DNA from: Reticulitermes speratus
Taxonomy: Eukaryota; Arthropoda; Insecta; Blattodea; Rhinotermitidae
Length of the DNA: 64,000 bases
Reading direction: 5' to 3'
Assembly: GCA_021186555.1 (NCBI GenBank)
Contig: JAJKFL010000039.1
Coordinates: 35,692,733 to 35,756,732 of the forward strand
Shown here: one piece after another, positions 44,034 through 56,319 of the stretch
How positions within the stretch are numbered: the stretch's first letter is position 1
How the letters are laid out: each line of letters starts with the position of its first letter
Notes under the pieces: model-generated
Told to the model about the DNA's origin: nothing
The model's input: the letters and a program-made list of their open reading frames with translations, nothing else
The model's database searches: none
Made by a program: the position numbers and the translations under genes

Positions 44034-44235
44034 TATTTTGTTGGGTGTTGTGAATTGGTTCTCGCCAATGCACGGTACGAACAGCATAAAGTTTGGTATC
44101 TCCCGAATCAGAACCTTCCGATCTCAACGTGAGATTTCGTAACAGACAGGGTCACCGATCCCCCACAGGCTATCCCGTCACTCGAGCTAAATGCTACTAG
44201 GCTACGTGTCCAGAAAGCAACTCAACTACTAGTAG

Positions 44236-45425
44236 AGTCGAGAAACACGATCAGGCACAATACAGTACCTGACCACACAGACTTGAACACGATCAGGCAC
44301 AATACAGTACCTGACCACACAGACTTGAACACGATCAGGCACAATACAGTACCTGACCACACAGACTTTAACACGATCAGGCACAATACAGTACCTGACC
44401 ACACAGACTTGAACACGATCAGGAACAATACAGTACCTGACCACACAGACTTGAACACGATCAGGAACAATACAGTACCTGACCACACAGACTTGAACAC
44501 GATCACGCACAATACAGTACCTGACCACACAGACTTGAACACGATCAGGCACAATACAGTACCTGACCACACAGACTTGAACACGATCAGGCACAATACA
44601 GTACCTGACCACACAGACTTGAACACGATCAGGCACAATACAGTACCTGACCACACAGACTTGAACACGATCAGGCACAATACAGTACCTGACCACACAG
44701 ACTTGAACACGATCAGGCACAATACAGTACCTGACCACACAGACTTGAACACGATCAGGCACAATACAGTACCTGACCACACAGACTTGAACACGATCAG
44801 GCACAATACAGTACCTGACCACACAGACTTGAACACGATCAGGCACAATACAGTACCTGACCACACAGACTTGAACACGATCAGGCACAATACAGTACCT
44901 GACCACACAGACTTGAACACGATCAGGCACAATACAGTACCTGACCACACAGACTTGAACACGATCAGGAACAATACAGTACCTGACCACACAGACTTGA
45001 ACACGATCAGGCACAATACAGTACCTGACCACACAGACTTTAACACGATCAGGCACAATACAGTACCTGACCACACAGACTTGAACACGATCAGGCACAA
45101 TACAGTACCTGACCACACAGACTTGAACACGATCAGGCACAATACAGTACCTGACCACACAGACTTGAACACGATCAGGAACAATACAGTACCTGACCAC
45201 ACAGACTTGAACACGATCACGCACAATACAGTACCTGACCACACAGACTTGAACACGATCAGGCACAATACAGTACCTGACCACACAGACTTGAACACGA
45301 TCAGGCACAATACAGTACCTGACCACACAGACTTGAACACGATCAGGCACAATACAGTACCTGACCACACAGACTTTAACACGATCACGCACAATACAGT
45401 ACCTGACCACACAGACTTGAACTTC
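44236..45425. repeat. 42-bp minisatellite, about 28 units
   Basis: The unit is AACACGATCAGGCACAATAC then AGTACCTGACCACACAGACTTG. Because 42 is divisible by 3 and the unit has no stop in several frames, there are open frames of 390 to 467 codons on both strands. These are repeat artefacts. Variants (AGGAAC, ACGCAC, TTTAAC) recur in a similar order in two blocks. Confidence 0.95.
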
Positions 45426-45717
45426 AGCTTGAAGCAACGCAGTCTTATTAAATGACACGCTGCTGTGTTCCTGAATGAACACAGGAAAGGACACAAGACG
45501 TAATGGTAGAAGTGGTACAAAAAGTACACACAATGCAACGCGGTACGAAACTACACGCACTGGTAGCATGCAGACCCGGATTTTGGGTACGGCGCAGACA
45601 AAACGACGCAACCGGAACTTAATCTCAGGCAAGCGTTAATACAGAACTCACAACCGCATAGCGTGAAAAACAATTCTTTTATTTTCGCATTGTTTTCACG
45701 TCTTAAAAACCACCCAT

Positions 45718-45987
45718 AGCCGATACCTGTGGCCTTGCGGTCTAAGGCGTGGGTCTTCGGCCGCTCGCTTGCTAGGATCGTGGGTTCGAATCCCACCGGG
45801 GGCATGGATGTCTGTATCTTGTGAGTGTTGTGTGTTGTTGTCAGGTAGAGGCCTCTGCGACGAGCCGATCCCTTGTCCAGGGGAGTCCTACCGACTGTGG
45901 TGTGTCTCTCAGTGTGATCAAAATAAATTACAAACCTCGACACAAAAACGGGAAAACCGGAGTAGGTAGAAGAGGACGACTAAAAAG
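45718..45987 (+). mobile_element. SINE-A' with 12-bp duplication
   Basis: The head, B box GTGGGTTCGAATCCCACC and body precede the alternative tail (ATCAAAATAAATTACAAACC, then GGAGTAGGTAGAAGAGGACG). AAAACCACCCAT is repeated at 45706-45717 and 45988-45999. Confidence 0.95.
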
Positions 45988-46039
45988 AAAACCACCCATT
46001 TTATTCAATTTATACAGCGAACTACCTTGCCAAGGAGAC

Positions 46040-46245
46040 TTTTGAAGGGTTTGGAGAGTTCAAAATAGAAGGAGACGTAATTCGCACTGTGAAATATATA
46101 GATGACTTTGTGCTACTGGCTAAGGAAGAAACAGTAGGCCTACTACAGGGTAAGAATGATAGAATAATTGATGGAAAGACGCTATGGAATGGAAATGTGG
46201 GAAAAAAACTAAGGTAATGAGAATATCAAGATTCCAGCACCCCTG
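46040..46245 (+). pseudogene. LINE L1, reverse transcriptase catalytic fragment
   Basis: Translates to GDVIRTVKYIDDFVLLAKEE and on to KKTKVMRIS, with internal slips. YIDD is the degenerate form of the F/YxDD catalytic block. KVMRIS is also the first block of the L1 copy at 17688, which places this piece just upstream of that one in the intact LINE. Confidence 0.7.
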
Positions 46246-46439
46246 AATTAATGAATAATAAAATGGAAATTTGGAATCGTCAAGTAATGGCGGCACCATC
46301 CAGGCGTTTGCCTGGAAGGGTTGAAGAAAACCGTGAACACTTCAGACAGGTCATCCTGTACACAAGCCAAGATACGAAGCTGGTATATACTGAATACAAG
46401 TCCAGAAATTTACCGCTACACTAACCCGCTAACAACATG

Positions 46440-46945
46440 GAGCAGAATTATTTTGACAAGCTGACAGTTCCTTAGCTAATCAAGAAATCCCCCGCATTTT
46501 ATGAAGCCCGAAGTTTCACTATCGTGTACACAAAAACCCGCCACGCGTCCCTATCCTGAGCCAGATCAATCCAAACCACGACCTTCCATCCTGTTTCTTT
46601 AAGATCCATTTTAATATTATTCTTCCAACTACGCCTAAGTCTTTCAGTGTCATCCTCCCACCAGGTCTCCCCACCAAAACCTGTATGTATTTCTCTTCTC
46701 CCCTATATGTCCCACATGCCCCGCCCATCTCATCCCCCTAATAATATCTGGTAAGGGCAATAAATCACGAAGCTGCTCATTGTACAATTGTCTCCACTCT
46801 CCTGTTACCTCGCCCCGCTTAAGCCAAATATCGTCCTCAGGACCCTATTCTCAAACACCCTCAACCAACGTTTTTCCCTCAGTGTAACAGACCAAGTTCT
46901 TGACCCATACAGAACACCAGGCTAAATTATTGTTGTGTGTGTTTT
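46440..46945 (-). pseudogene. LINE L3, longer C-terminal part
   Basis: On the minus strand, with frame slips: GEVTGEWRQLYNEQLRDLLP, MRWAGHVGHIGEEKYIQVLV, GRPGGRM and, out of frame, WLRIGTRGGFLCTR. This extends L3 by about 250 bp upstream of the tail copies. The 3' end AAAATGCGGGGGATTTCTTG matches 59625. Confidence 0.75.
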
Positions 46946-47201
46946 AATCTTCATACTTTTTGAAAGCCAAAGGGAAGACAAAATATTCTAGACCGAAGGG
47001 TTGCAGCATTCCCGGAGTTCATTCTGCACTAACCCGCACAGTAATAAATTACCAATCGTAGAAGGTTAAGACGGCTGTAGAAAAGACGAGCCACCCTCCA
47101 CATGCCTATATTATAACGCTTTCTTTTGTAATCAAATTTAGTCAACAAAAAAATATTTCTTAGTTATTCTGGGATTCCGTGTAGGGTTAAGCCTCTAATT
47201 A

Positions 47202-47608
47202 TAATAATAAAACCATGGCTCGACAGCCCTATATGGGCTTAGGCCTCCTCTTTCCGAGGTTACGAGGTCTTTGTGCATTTGCGGCAGTGAGGGACCGGCC
47301 CACTGGCCGCGCTTTTCAACTCGATCCTGATGTGAATGCCAGAGCCATCTGGCAGTCAGTCAGGAGATTGGGTGAGAAATGACCTCTTAATTTTGCTTAC
47401 AAGCACTACTAGTTCTATTCATGCCGTAAGGTTCTTTTACATGCCGTAAATCTACGACATGGGACCGACGGCTTTACTTCCCCTCCGAAGGAAGTGGTGC
47501 TTCCGGATTTTTATCACCCTTAAAAATCCATCGACCTCGGTCGGGATCGAACCCGCGAACCTTGGGTCCAGTGGCGAGCACGCTAACCACTAGTCCACCG
47601 AGGTCGAC
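47202..47608 (-). mobile_element. SINE-G with 14-bp duplication
   Basis: Tail complement (ATAATAATAA) and head complement (CTAACCACTAGTCCACCGAG) are intact. TAAGCCTCTAATTA is repeated at 47188-47201 and 47609-47622. The acceptor-like stem at the head is preserved. Confidence 0.95.
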
Positions 47609-47808
47609 TAAGCCTCTAATTACTGTCACTAAAATTTCCAACCGTCCGCAGACTTGGAGTCTTAAAGCAAATATTTACTTTGCATGTCAGAGGATTTATC
47701 GCTGTAGAATTTCAAGAACATTACGGAACATATGAGGATGACGAAAACAAAATACCAAGTGCCAGCAAGCTTTCTCTGAACAGGGAAAGTTGCAAGTCTG
47801 AAGACGCA

Positions 47809-47830
47809 CAACAACAACAACAACAACAAC
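47809..47830. repeat. (CAA)n microsatellite
   Basis: About seven CAA units. It reads poly-Gln within an open frame that has no other protein-like features. Confidence 0.8.
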
Positions 47831-47889
47831 ACAACCGGCTGAATGTTCTTTTACTTTATATTTGCGAAAAACCCAGACTACTATAGCGT

Positions 47890-48555
47890 GTTCACACAAA
47901 AGAAGAACATAGGCGAGAGTTCTGTGTCGATTCAAAATGTCCTCCATTGTTTTCTTGAGGTGCCTGGTGCCAGGTGTGTAACCTAGCAACACACAATCCT
48001 CTCTAGCTGCCTGCCCTATCCAACCGTAATCTCCCCTAGCCCAGGCCCGCGGGATTATGCAACTCCCCAGTTTCAGCAAGCACGACGCTGCAGCAGACTT
48101 CTTCTTCATTGTTAAAAAAAAGTTTCAATCATGGCGAAGACAGAGAACGGCACATCAGACAGGAGACACGGCATCTCTGGCCAGGCGCCTACACAATGCA
48201 ATACCGAACAGGTTTCTGCCCTTTCACAGAACTTCTTTTGGTGTCCAGTGATTGAGACCAGCCCTTTTTTTGAGGGGCCAAACTGAACAGAGCCCTTTAT
48301 ACCTCATGATGGATACAGGTTCTTTCGAAACCTTGGGACTGCAAACCCCAACAACACAAAGTCATTCTTACTGTAAAATTTCCAATTTATATTCTTTCTT
48401 TAGGATAAAACAGCCAGTAAAATAACTGTTCTCCCTGTTTTTAGTCCTTAGTGTCCGTCTACCCATTTTCTAACTAAAAGCACAAAGATATAAATATACA
48501 GAACCACAATTTTGCGCGTTGTTTTGTGTGGGTGTAAAACTTGGTATCTCACATT
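47890..48555. other. No gene recognised
   Basis: Non-coding sequence; short open frames only. Confidence 0.35.
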
Positions 48556-48559
48556 AATT

Positions 48560-48990
48560 TTTTTTTTTTTGGTCGTCCTCTTCTACCTACTCCGGTTTCC
48601 CGTTTCAGTGTCGAGGTTTGTAATTCCTTTTGATCACAATGAGAGACACACCACATCGGTAGGACTCCTCTGGACGAGTGACCAGCCCGTCGCAGAGACC
48701 TCTACCTGACAACACACAACACTCACAACAGACAGACATCCATGCCCCAGGTGGGATTTTTTTTCCCGGCGGGATTTTTTTTTCCTGTCCCGTTTTTTCC
48801 CTTTGATCCATTTTGTACTTTTAAATCCTTCCGTCCTTCTTCATGTCACTTATGTTCCATACTAGTCCTTATACAACAAAACAACAGACAGACATCCATA
48901 CCCCCGGGGGATTCGAACCCACGATCCTAGCAAGCGAGCGGCCGAAGACCCACGCCTTAGACCGCACGGCCACTGGGATCGGCCATTAAA
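48560..48990 (-). mobile_element. A2 SINE joined to a SINE-A', second example
   Basis: Minus strand: intact head and B box, then A2 body, poly(A), TCCCGCCGGG, a second A-run, then TCCCACCTGGGGCATGGATG and a full SINE-A' body ending GTAGGTAGAAGAGGACGACC. The junctions again fall at the B box. The duplicated TCCCRCCKGGG with two A-runs suggests a second A-tailed event or tail slip. Confidence 0.8.
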
Positions 48991-49259
48991 ATATTTGTTA
49001 ACGTTAAATCACCAATTGTCAAAAAGCGACACAGGGTTTAAAATATTAAAATCTTTGTTAAAGTTAACAAATAGTTTAAAATATTAAAACATTTGTTAAC
49101 TTTTAACAAATTTTTAATATTTTAAACACTGTGCCACATTGTAACAATTGCTGATTATAATATAAACACGCAACATGTACCATACTGAATGTAAACCCGA
49201 GATCTCAGTTATTTAACACACTGATTGCAACTGTATATTCTCACATTTTTAGGACTACA

Positions 49260-49540
49260 GTTAAAGTTTTCCCTACAACAGGCCATGAAGGCCCAGAGGG
49301 GAGTAGAGGTATAGCTCTACTGTTTCTTTAACCTCGGCGCTAGATGGGGGTGGGTGGTCAACGCCACGACCCGGCCGCTTTACCCCCGGGAAAGAGACCC
49401 GGTACCCATTGTACAGGAGGCTGGATGGGCCCCAGGACCGGTCTGGACGGCTGCGAAAAATCTCGCCCCCACCGGGATGCGATCCCCGGACCGTCCAGCC
49501 CGCAGCGAGTCGCTATACCGACTGAGCTATCCCGGCCCAC
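49260..49540 (-). mobile_element. SINE-B with duplication
   Basis: Tail complement TTAAAGTTTTCCCTACAACAG to head complement GACTGAGCTATCCCGGCC. TTTTAGGACTACAG before it and TTTCAGGACTACAG after it are a duplication with one mismatch. It inserted into a PLE-like repeat that continues at 49560. Confidence 0.9.
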
Positions 49541-49559
49541 TTTCAGGACTACAGAAGGC

Positions 49560-49594
49560 CTGAATATGACCAAGACCAGTCGAAACATGTTGCC
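49560..49594 (+). ncRNA. PLE-type hammerhead-like motif, one core change
   Basis: CTGAATA (core G8 changed to T), a GAC/GTC helix II, GAAAC, ACATGTT. Helix I is a perfect four-pair AGGC/GCCT. GTTGTGTTGACGG downstream is shared with the repeat at 57075-57297. Confidence 0.5.
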
Positions 49595-49659
49595 TACGTA
49601 ATACGAGTTGCTGACAATACATAGAATAAAAGTTGTGTTGACGGTATTACTTATTTTCT

Positions 49660-50787
49660 ATATATATATAACACAACGAGACACTTAACATAACATATAC
49701 AAGCATTTGTTCTTCCACCTCTAAAAAAACTGAATAGGAAATTCATAACAACATACGGCAAGCGGAAACTGAAATATAATTTACAGCCAGGAGGCCAAAT
49801 TTGAAGTTGCAACATAATTACACTCAATTGTTTGACTGTCATTACCGCTGAGAACGCATATAAATGACCACAGTAATTAGATTCGCCTAATATCGCTATC
49901 GCAAAGATAGGACTGGAGATAAATTGCATGACAATATTACTGGTATTAATGACGTCATATTTTTTTTAAAACCTTATATCTAAGTTACAATACGCCTCCC
50001 ATATTTGGCATTCCATTAAGTGTACTGATGTCAATAAGCATGTACGCTACCCGGCGAGAGTTTGCAGCTCTTTCTGTGTTATAACCATTTCTTCAACCAC
50101 GTCCATTATGGCTATGCTAATGCTTTAAGAGTATTTAAATAAACACCTTATGCGAGACGAGAACCTTGATGCACTGTTTCTTTTATTAATATTTACATTG
50201 GTCTTAGATTCTGTCCTTCTCCTTTAGGTATTACTGGTCTTCGAGACCTTACTTGAAATCTCAAATACCTCTCCATGGCCAAATGTTAGACTTTAATGCA
50301 AAAACTGTCCTACTTTGACGCATCAGCTACTAATGCTGTATGTGGAGACGATGTTACATTCAGACCTGTAGAACAGTACACAAAGTCACCATATTCACGT
50401 TGGGATTCACGGAACGCCTTGAAATACAGGTGTCACCTTTATCGTGTCCCCCGAGCGCGGCAGGTTTATCATATGAAAAGCGTGCGTCCGCTTACGCATC
50501 CCGGGACAGCTGACGTACTTCCGGCCACGGCAGTAAGACACCTGTGTCTGGCTTGGCCCACGTGATCCAGTCAAGTTAACGGCACTGCCTACGTAGTCGC
50601 AATTTGAATCTAGATATTCAGTTAGTTGATTCTGGACAAATAATCGACGCAAATGCTTCTAAAGAACAGACGCCCTTCCATTTTGCAGTCAATCACAGCA
50701 AGGGCCCAAATAATAATTATGCCCCCAATTAAGCACACTTGTAAATTTTACATGTAAAGACAAAAATAGTAGTTCCTGCGTGTAATT
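49660..50787. other. No gene recognised
   Basis: Non-coding sequence; both-strand open frames at 50296-50652 have no known domain. Confidence 0.3.
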
Positions 50788-50960
50788 CAGGGTTGCATAG
50801 ATGTTTCCAAAAATCTAGGAGCCACCTCAAAATTCTAGGCGCTAGAAGGGTGACTAGAAGAAAGTTCCATACTCAGTATCCACAAATATTAGGCGCCACC
50901 GTATAAAATTTAGTCGCCACGGCGAACTTGCGCCCGGAAGTCACGCATCCCTGAGTAATC
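50788..50960 (+). repeat. Repeat D, full copy
   Basis: CAGGGTTGCATAGATGTTTC, AATCTAGGAGCCACCTCAAA, TAGGCGCTAGAAGGGTGAC, ATTAGGCGCCACCG and TTTAGTCGCCACGG in order. Between GGGTT and CCTGAG it measures about 145-170 bp. Confidence 0.75.
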
Positions 50961-51323
50961 CGATCCTTTTGTCTGGCACGTAATGGAGTAAGCCCTTCAA
51001 ACACTAAAAAAAACAAGTCTGCGAAATGCAAATTCGCACATTTGCGCAACTGAGGTGCTGTCCGCTGATTCGTCAACAGTATGTAAATAACAAATACATT
51101 TGTTGAATGTCTAGAAAAACTAACTTTCAAAATTTTTTAAAATATTAACTATCCGCCTTTAATTTTTTTTAGCGCGATTTGTACGACGAAGTTTTGCGAT
51201 GTAACAAGCAAACTTTTTTTTTTTTACAAAACTGCCTTTAGTAAACGACTTAGATGATGTGTCATTTTGGTGAGGATTTCAAAATTCAATTCAGCGACTT
51301 GTTCTGAAGTATCAGAAGATTTG

Positions 51324-51333
<10 letters not shown>

Positions 51334-51354
<21 letters not shown>
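51334..51354. repeat. (TA)n microsatellite
   Basis: About 10 TA units. Confidence 0.85.
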
Positions 51355-51659
51355 CATTTTTTGAGATTCAGTGCCTGTTCTTTGTTTTCTGAATTATTCC
51401 ACTTCTGGTTTAACTCTCAATGTTCATTTTGAAAACGTCATCTCAAGTTGTGCCCCTTGGCACATTTACTCTCAGCTTACACATCGCGCTTATCATACTA
51501 ATCTGTTCTCAACAAAACTGTACCGCTTTGTCCACTTATCTTTTAACTTCCACTTCTTCTTTCTACTTTTGTCAACAACAAATTATATTTAGGAAGTAAA
51601 TAATACCATATAAGACACATTCATTTAACTATTACTACGGTAAAGCTCACAGCTCAGTA

Positions 51660-51804
51660 CAGGAGTCCACAATTTTCCCAAAAATCTAGGAGCCACTTCA
51701 AACTCTAAGCGCCAAAAGGGGACATGACGAAACTTCCATACGGAGGACGCATTAATACTTGGCGCCACAGTTCAAAATTTTAGTCACCCGGGATTTGTGA
51801 ATCC
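51660..51804 (+). repeat. Repeat D, copy next to the 34-bp array
   Basis: AGGAGTCCACAATTTTCCCA, AATCTAGGAGCCACTTC, GGCGCCACAG and TTTTAGTCACC. The array of 34-bp units begins directly at its right end. Confidence 0.65.
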
Positions 51805-52345
51805 GTGGCTCAGAATGTCAGCGCTATAACGGCTTTCCGTGGCTCAGAATGTCAGCGCTAAACGGCTTTCCTGGCTCAGATGTCAGCGCTATAACGGCTT
51901 TCCGTGGCTCAGTATGTCAGTGCTATAACGGCTTTCCGTGGCTCAGTATGTCAGTGCTACAATGACTTTCCGTGGCTCAGTATGTCAGCGCTACTATGGC
52001 TTTCCGTGGCTGACTATGTCAGCGCTACAACGGTTTTCCGTGACTCAGTATGTCAGCGCTACTATGGCTTTCCGTGGCTGAATATGTCAGCGCTACAATG
52101 ACTTTCCGTGGCTCAGTATGTCAGCGCTACAATGGGCTTTCCGTGGCTCACTATGTCAGCGCTACAATGACTTTCCGTGGCTCACTATGTCAGCGCTACA
52201 ATGACTTTCCGTGGCTCACTATGTCAGTGCTACAACGGCTTTCCGTGGCTCAGCATGTCAGCGCTACTATAGCTTTCCGTGGCTGACAATGTCAGCGCTA
52301 CAATGACTTTCCGTGGCTCAGTATGTCAGTGCTACAACGGCTTTC
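51805..52345. repeat. 34-bp minisatellite, about 16 units
   Basis: The unit is GTGGCTCAGTATGTCAGCGC then TACAAYGRCTTTCC, with CAG/CTG-type variants and a few one-base slips. An open frame on the plus strand is only a consequence of the repeat. Confidence 0.9.
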
Positions 52346-52837
52346 TTTGAGCGCTTTCAATAAGAAAATTCACAAAACGAAAAAAAAAATCATATCTACA
52401 TCACAGCGTACTGAAAAACTGAAAAACCAGCTAAGACAATGGAAGTGGTATTTGGGTTTGAAAACACAAATATAAATGCCTCAATACAAAATATTTCAAC
52501 TGCAGGAGGTAAAATACTACAAAAAAAAAGGCCTACAGGAGTAACTCATTTTCATACGCACACGCAAGTGCAAGCCCACACGCACACACGCAACACAATT
52601 AGGCTTATATTAAGTTCAGAAAACGGAAAATGCGAGTGCAGAAGGCTGAACAATGCAGAAATATTCAACTGCCACCAACTAACAAATGCTGCCACTGCGT
52701 CAACAACAGCCACCTGCCACAGTGTTTAACCACATAATAAGTTTAGAGGCAATAATTAGAAAGAAGCTGTGCAGTGCCGAGAACAAAACTTCGAAATTAG
52801 CCCTTTTCAGCCTAGCAGTTATTTTATATACCGTCAG
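52346..52837. other. No gene recognised
   Basis: Non-coding sequence; a (CA)-rich patch at 52555-52590. Repeat J left sequence begins near 52838. Confidence 0.35.
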
Positions 52838-55040
52838 TTTAACATTCACAAATTCTACGTTCTGCCCACACACTGTATTTATGTGTTTTGTGTGGATCTC
52901 AGAACAAACAGCGATTATTTCACTGTACAACATTAACTGACTGGTTTGTATAACTGAGACGTAGTGTGTTTACTGCGCGGTACGGACTATATTTATGTGT
53001 CTGTGTGGATCTCAGAACAAAGAGCGATTATTTCACTGTACAGCATTAACTGACTGGTTTGTATAACTGAGACGGAGTGTGTTTACTGCGCGGTACGGAC
53101 TGTATTTATGTGTTTTGTGTGGATCTCAGAACAAACAGCGATTATTTCACTGTACAACATTAACTGACTGGTTTGTATAACTGAGACGGAGTGTCTTTAC
53201 TGCGCGGTACGGACTGTATTTATGTGTTTTGTGTGGATCTCAGAACAAACAGCGATTATTTCACTGTACAACATTAACTGACTGGTTTGTATAACTGAGA
53301 CGGAGTGTGTTTACTGCGCGGTACGGACTATATTTATGTGTCTGTGTGGATCTCAGAACAAAGAGCGATTATTTCACTGTACAGCATTAACTGACTGGTT
53401 TGTATAACTGAGACGGAGTGTGTTTACTGCGCGGTACGGACTGTATTTATGTGTTTTGTGTGGATCTCAGAACAAACAGCGATTATTTCACTGTACAACA
53501 TTAACTGACTGGTTTGTATAACTGAGACGGAGTGTCTTTACTGCGCGGTACGGACTGTATTTATGTGTTTTGTGTGGATCTCAGAACAAACAGCGATTAT
53601 TTCACTGTACAACATTAACTGACTGGTTTGTATAACTGAGACGGAGTGTCTTTACTGCGCGGTACGGACTGTATTTATGTGTCTGTGTGGATCTCAGAAC
53701 AAAGAGCGATTATTTCACTGTACAGCATTAACTGACTGGTTTGTATAACTGAGACGGAGTGTGTTTACTGCGCGGTACGGACTATATTTATGTGTCTGTG
53801 TGGATCTCAGAACAAAGAGCGATTATTTCACTGTACAGCATTAACTGACTGGTTTGTATAACTGAGACGGAGTGTGTTTACTGCGCGGTACGGACTGTAT
53901 TTATGTGTTTTGTGTGGATCTCAGAACAAACAGCGATTATTTCACTGTACAACATTAACTGACTGGTTTGTATAACTGAGACGGAGTGTCTTTACTGCGC
54001 GGTACGGACTGTATTTATGTGTTTTGTGTGGATCTCAGAACAAACAGCGATTATTTCACTGTACAGCATTAACTGACTGGTTTGTATAACTGAGACGGAG
54101 TGTGTTTACTGCGCGGTACGGACTGTATTTATGTGTTTTGTGTGGATCTCAGAACAAACAGCGACTATTTCACTGTACAGCATTAACTGACTGGTTTGTA
54201 TAACTGAGACGGAGTGTGTTTACTGCGCGGTACGGACTGTATTTATGTGTTTTGTGTGGATCTCAGAACAAACAGCGACTATTTCACTGTACAGCATTAA
54301 CTGACTGGTTTGTATAACTGAGACGGAGTGTGTTTACTGCGCGGTACGGACTGTATTTATGTGTTTTGTGTGGATCTCAGAACAAACAGCGACTATTTCA
54401 CTGTACAGCATTAACTGACTGGTTTGTATAACTGAGACGGAGTGTGTTTACTGCGCGGTACGGACTGTATTTATGTGTTTTGTGTGGATCTCAGAACAAA
54501 CAGCGATTATTTCACTGTACAGCATTAACTGACTGGTTTGTATAACTGAGACGGAGTGTGTTTACTGCGCGGTACGGACTGTATTTATGTGTTTTGTGTG
54601 GATCTCAGAACAAACAGCGACTATTTCACTGTACAGCATTAACTGACTGGTTTGTATAACTGAGACGGAGTGTGTTTACTGCGCGGTACGGACTGTATTT
54701 ATGTGTTTTGTGTGGATCTCAGAACAAACAGCGACTATTTCACTGTACAGCATTAACTGACTGGTTTGTATAACTGAGACGGAGTGTGTTTACTGCGCGG
54801 TACGGACTGTATTTATGTGTTTTGTGTGGATCTCAGAACAAACAGCGACTATTTCACTGTACAGCATTAACTGACTGGTTTGTATAACTGAGACGGAGTG
54901 TGTTTACTGCGCGGTACGGACTGTATTTATGTGTTTTGTGTGGATCTCAGAACAAACAGCGATTATTTCACTGTACAGCATTAACTGACTGGTTTGTATA
55001 ACTGAGACGTAGTGTGTTCACTGCGCGGTACGGACTGCAC
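52838..55040. repeat. 114-bp satellite of about 19 units, from repeat J
   Basis: The unit starts TGTGTTTACTGCGCGGTACG and includes GGATCTCAGAACAAACAGCG and ACTGACTGGTTTGTATAACT. Units with TGTCTGTGTGG and AAAGAGCG (113 bp) recur among the main type, and units with GCGACTATTT appear only in the second half. The left border (52838-52872) is the upstream part of repeat J. Confidence 0.95.
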
Positions 55041-55189
55041 CCTTAGCTACAATTCAGGTTAATCCTATTTTTTAAAAGGTTACTTAAATACAGTAAGTAA
55101 AACTAATAGAGTTGCCAGTCAAACAAGATTTCTCTCCGACATTCTATCACCCAAATGGGTGGTTCTATTCTATAGCGTGGTCTTTCGAC

Positions 55190-55500
55190 AAATTCATAGC
55201 CTCTTGCAAAGCGAGATCTCCAGAGAGTACGATCTAGTATTTGGTATTCCAAGTTCCGGTACCTTCTCTTTTCCTAAGATCATCCAGTAACTGCTTATGT
55301 CTTCTTCCTCGTCTTCGCGTCCCTTCTATCTTTCCCACAATAACGTGTTTCAGAAGGCAGTTCCTACGCAATATGTGACCAATCCAGTTAACATTCCTTC
55401 GTTTTATTGTATGTTGGATGTTCCTTTCCTCCTTGACCCTATGTAATACTCCTTCGTTTTTCACACAGTCGGTCCATCCGATTTATCCATCCTTCTCCAG
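55190..55500 (-). pseudogene. LINE L1, 3' end fragment
   Basis: Minus strand: KNEGVLHRVKEERNIQHTIK, RRNVNWIGHILRRNCLLKHV, IVGKIEGTRRRGRRHKQLLD then a worn end. WTDCVKNEGV lies just upstream. It aligns with 17688 and 20454. Confidence 0.8.
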
Positions 55501-56319
55501 CACTATACTGTTGGTGCTTACGGAAATACTGAACTCCGCAATTTCACTCAGAAGTGCCTTATCAACACCGTGGAAATGTGAAGGAAAACGAGTGACCGCT
55601 TAATAAAACTTTTCTATATAGTGGAGGTTTTAATACAGTGAAATACGATCATTGTATTGGAACAATGGCATGAAGGGTGATGAAGAAACTTGCTGGTGAT
55701 TAAGAAATGGTATGGAGGTGGAAGAAATTTAATACTAAGGAAGGTAATCAAAAGTTCTCCCCTTCCCGAAGCACGTGGAAGATAGACCAGCAGTATAAAA
55801 AGACCCGCACCAATTATTTCTGCCGCACGGTGCCATTGTGTGAGAGGATATGTAGTAGAAAGCTGCTAACCCACCAACTGCTTAATTGCCTCCATGGTGA
55901 TGACTAGAGCAGGGCCACCTCATTACCGCGCGCGTTACTGATGTCTGCAATACAATGGAAGCTATTTCCAAACAAATTTGAATGGAAGTATGTCTGCAGA
56001 TAGTGCCTATAGACTATATTGTCTTCGCCATAGCAACAACAGCTTCTTAAGACGACGTTTCGTAAGCGAAAACCTGCAGTTCATTCGCCTGTGCAGTGTG
56101 CACATCTGTAAAGGTCCCGTTTCTCAGTGTTTCTAACCGCTAAACGTGAACGCAACACAATGGGATATTCAATAACACCTCGTTGTTTCATATACTTCAG
56201 TTGCTTACACATTCCTTGCGTGAATAAACGCATAACATGGCGGTAATCTCCATCCGTGGGCCCGTGTATTTCCTTTCACAGTTGTTGTTTTTGTTGTTTT
56301 CTTCCTGTCGCTCCTTGCG
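55501..56319. other. No gene recognised
   Basis: Unique-looking non-coding sequence. Confidence 0.35.

Noticed and set aside
33545-45425. CRISPR array
   Set aside because: The repeats are direct head-to-tail without unique spacers, there are no cas genes, and the sequence is eukaryotic.
44222-45632. Open frames of 390-467 codons, on both strands
   Set aside because: They are produced by a stop-free 42-bp tandem repeat and read as a 14-residue peptide repeated on either strand, with no signal peptide, domain or codon bias.
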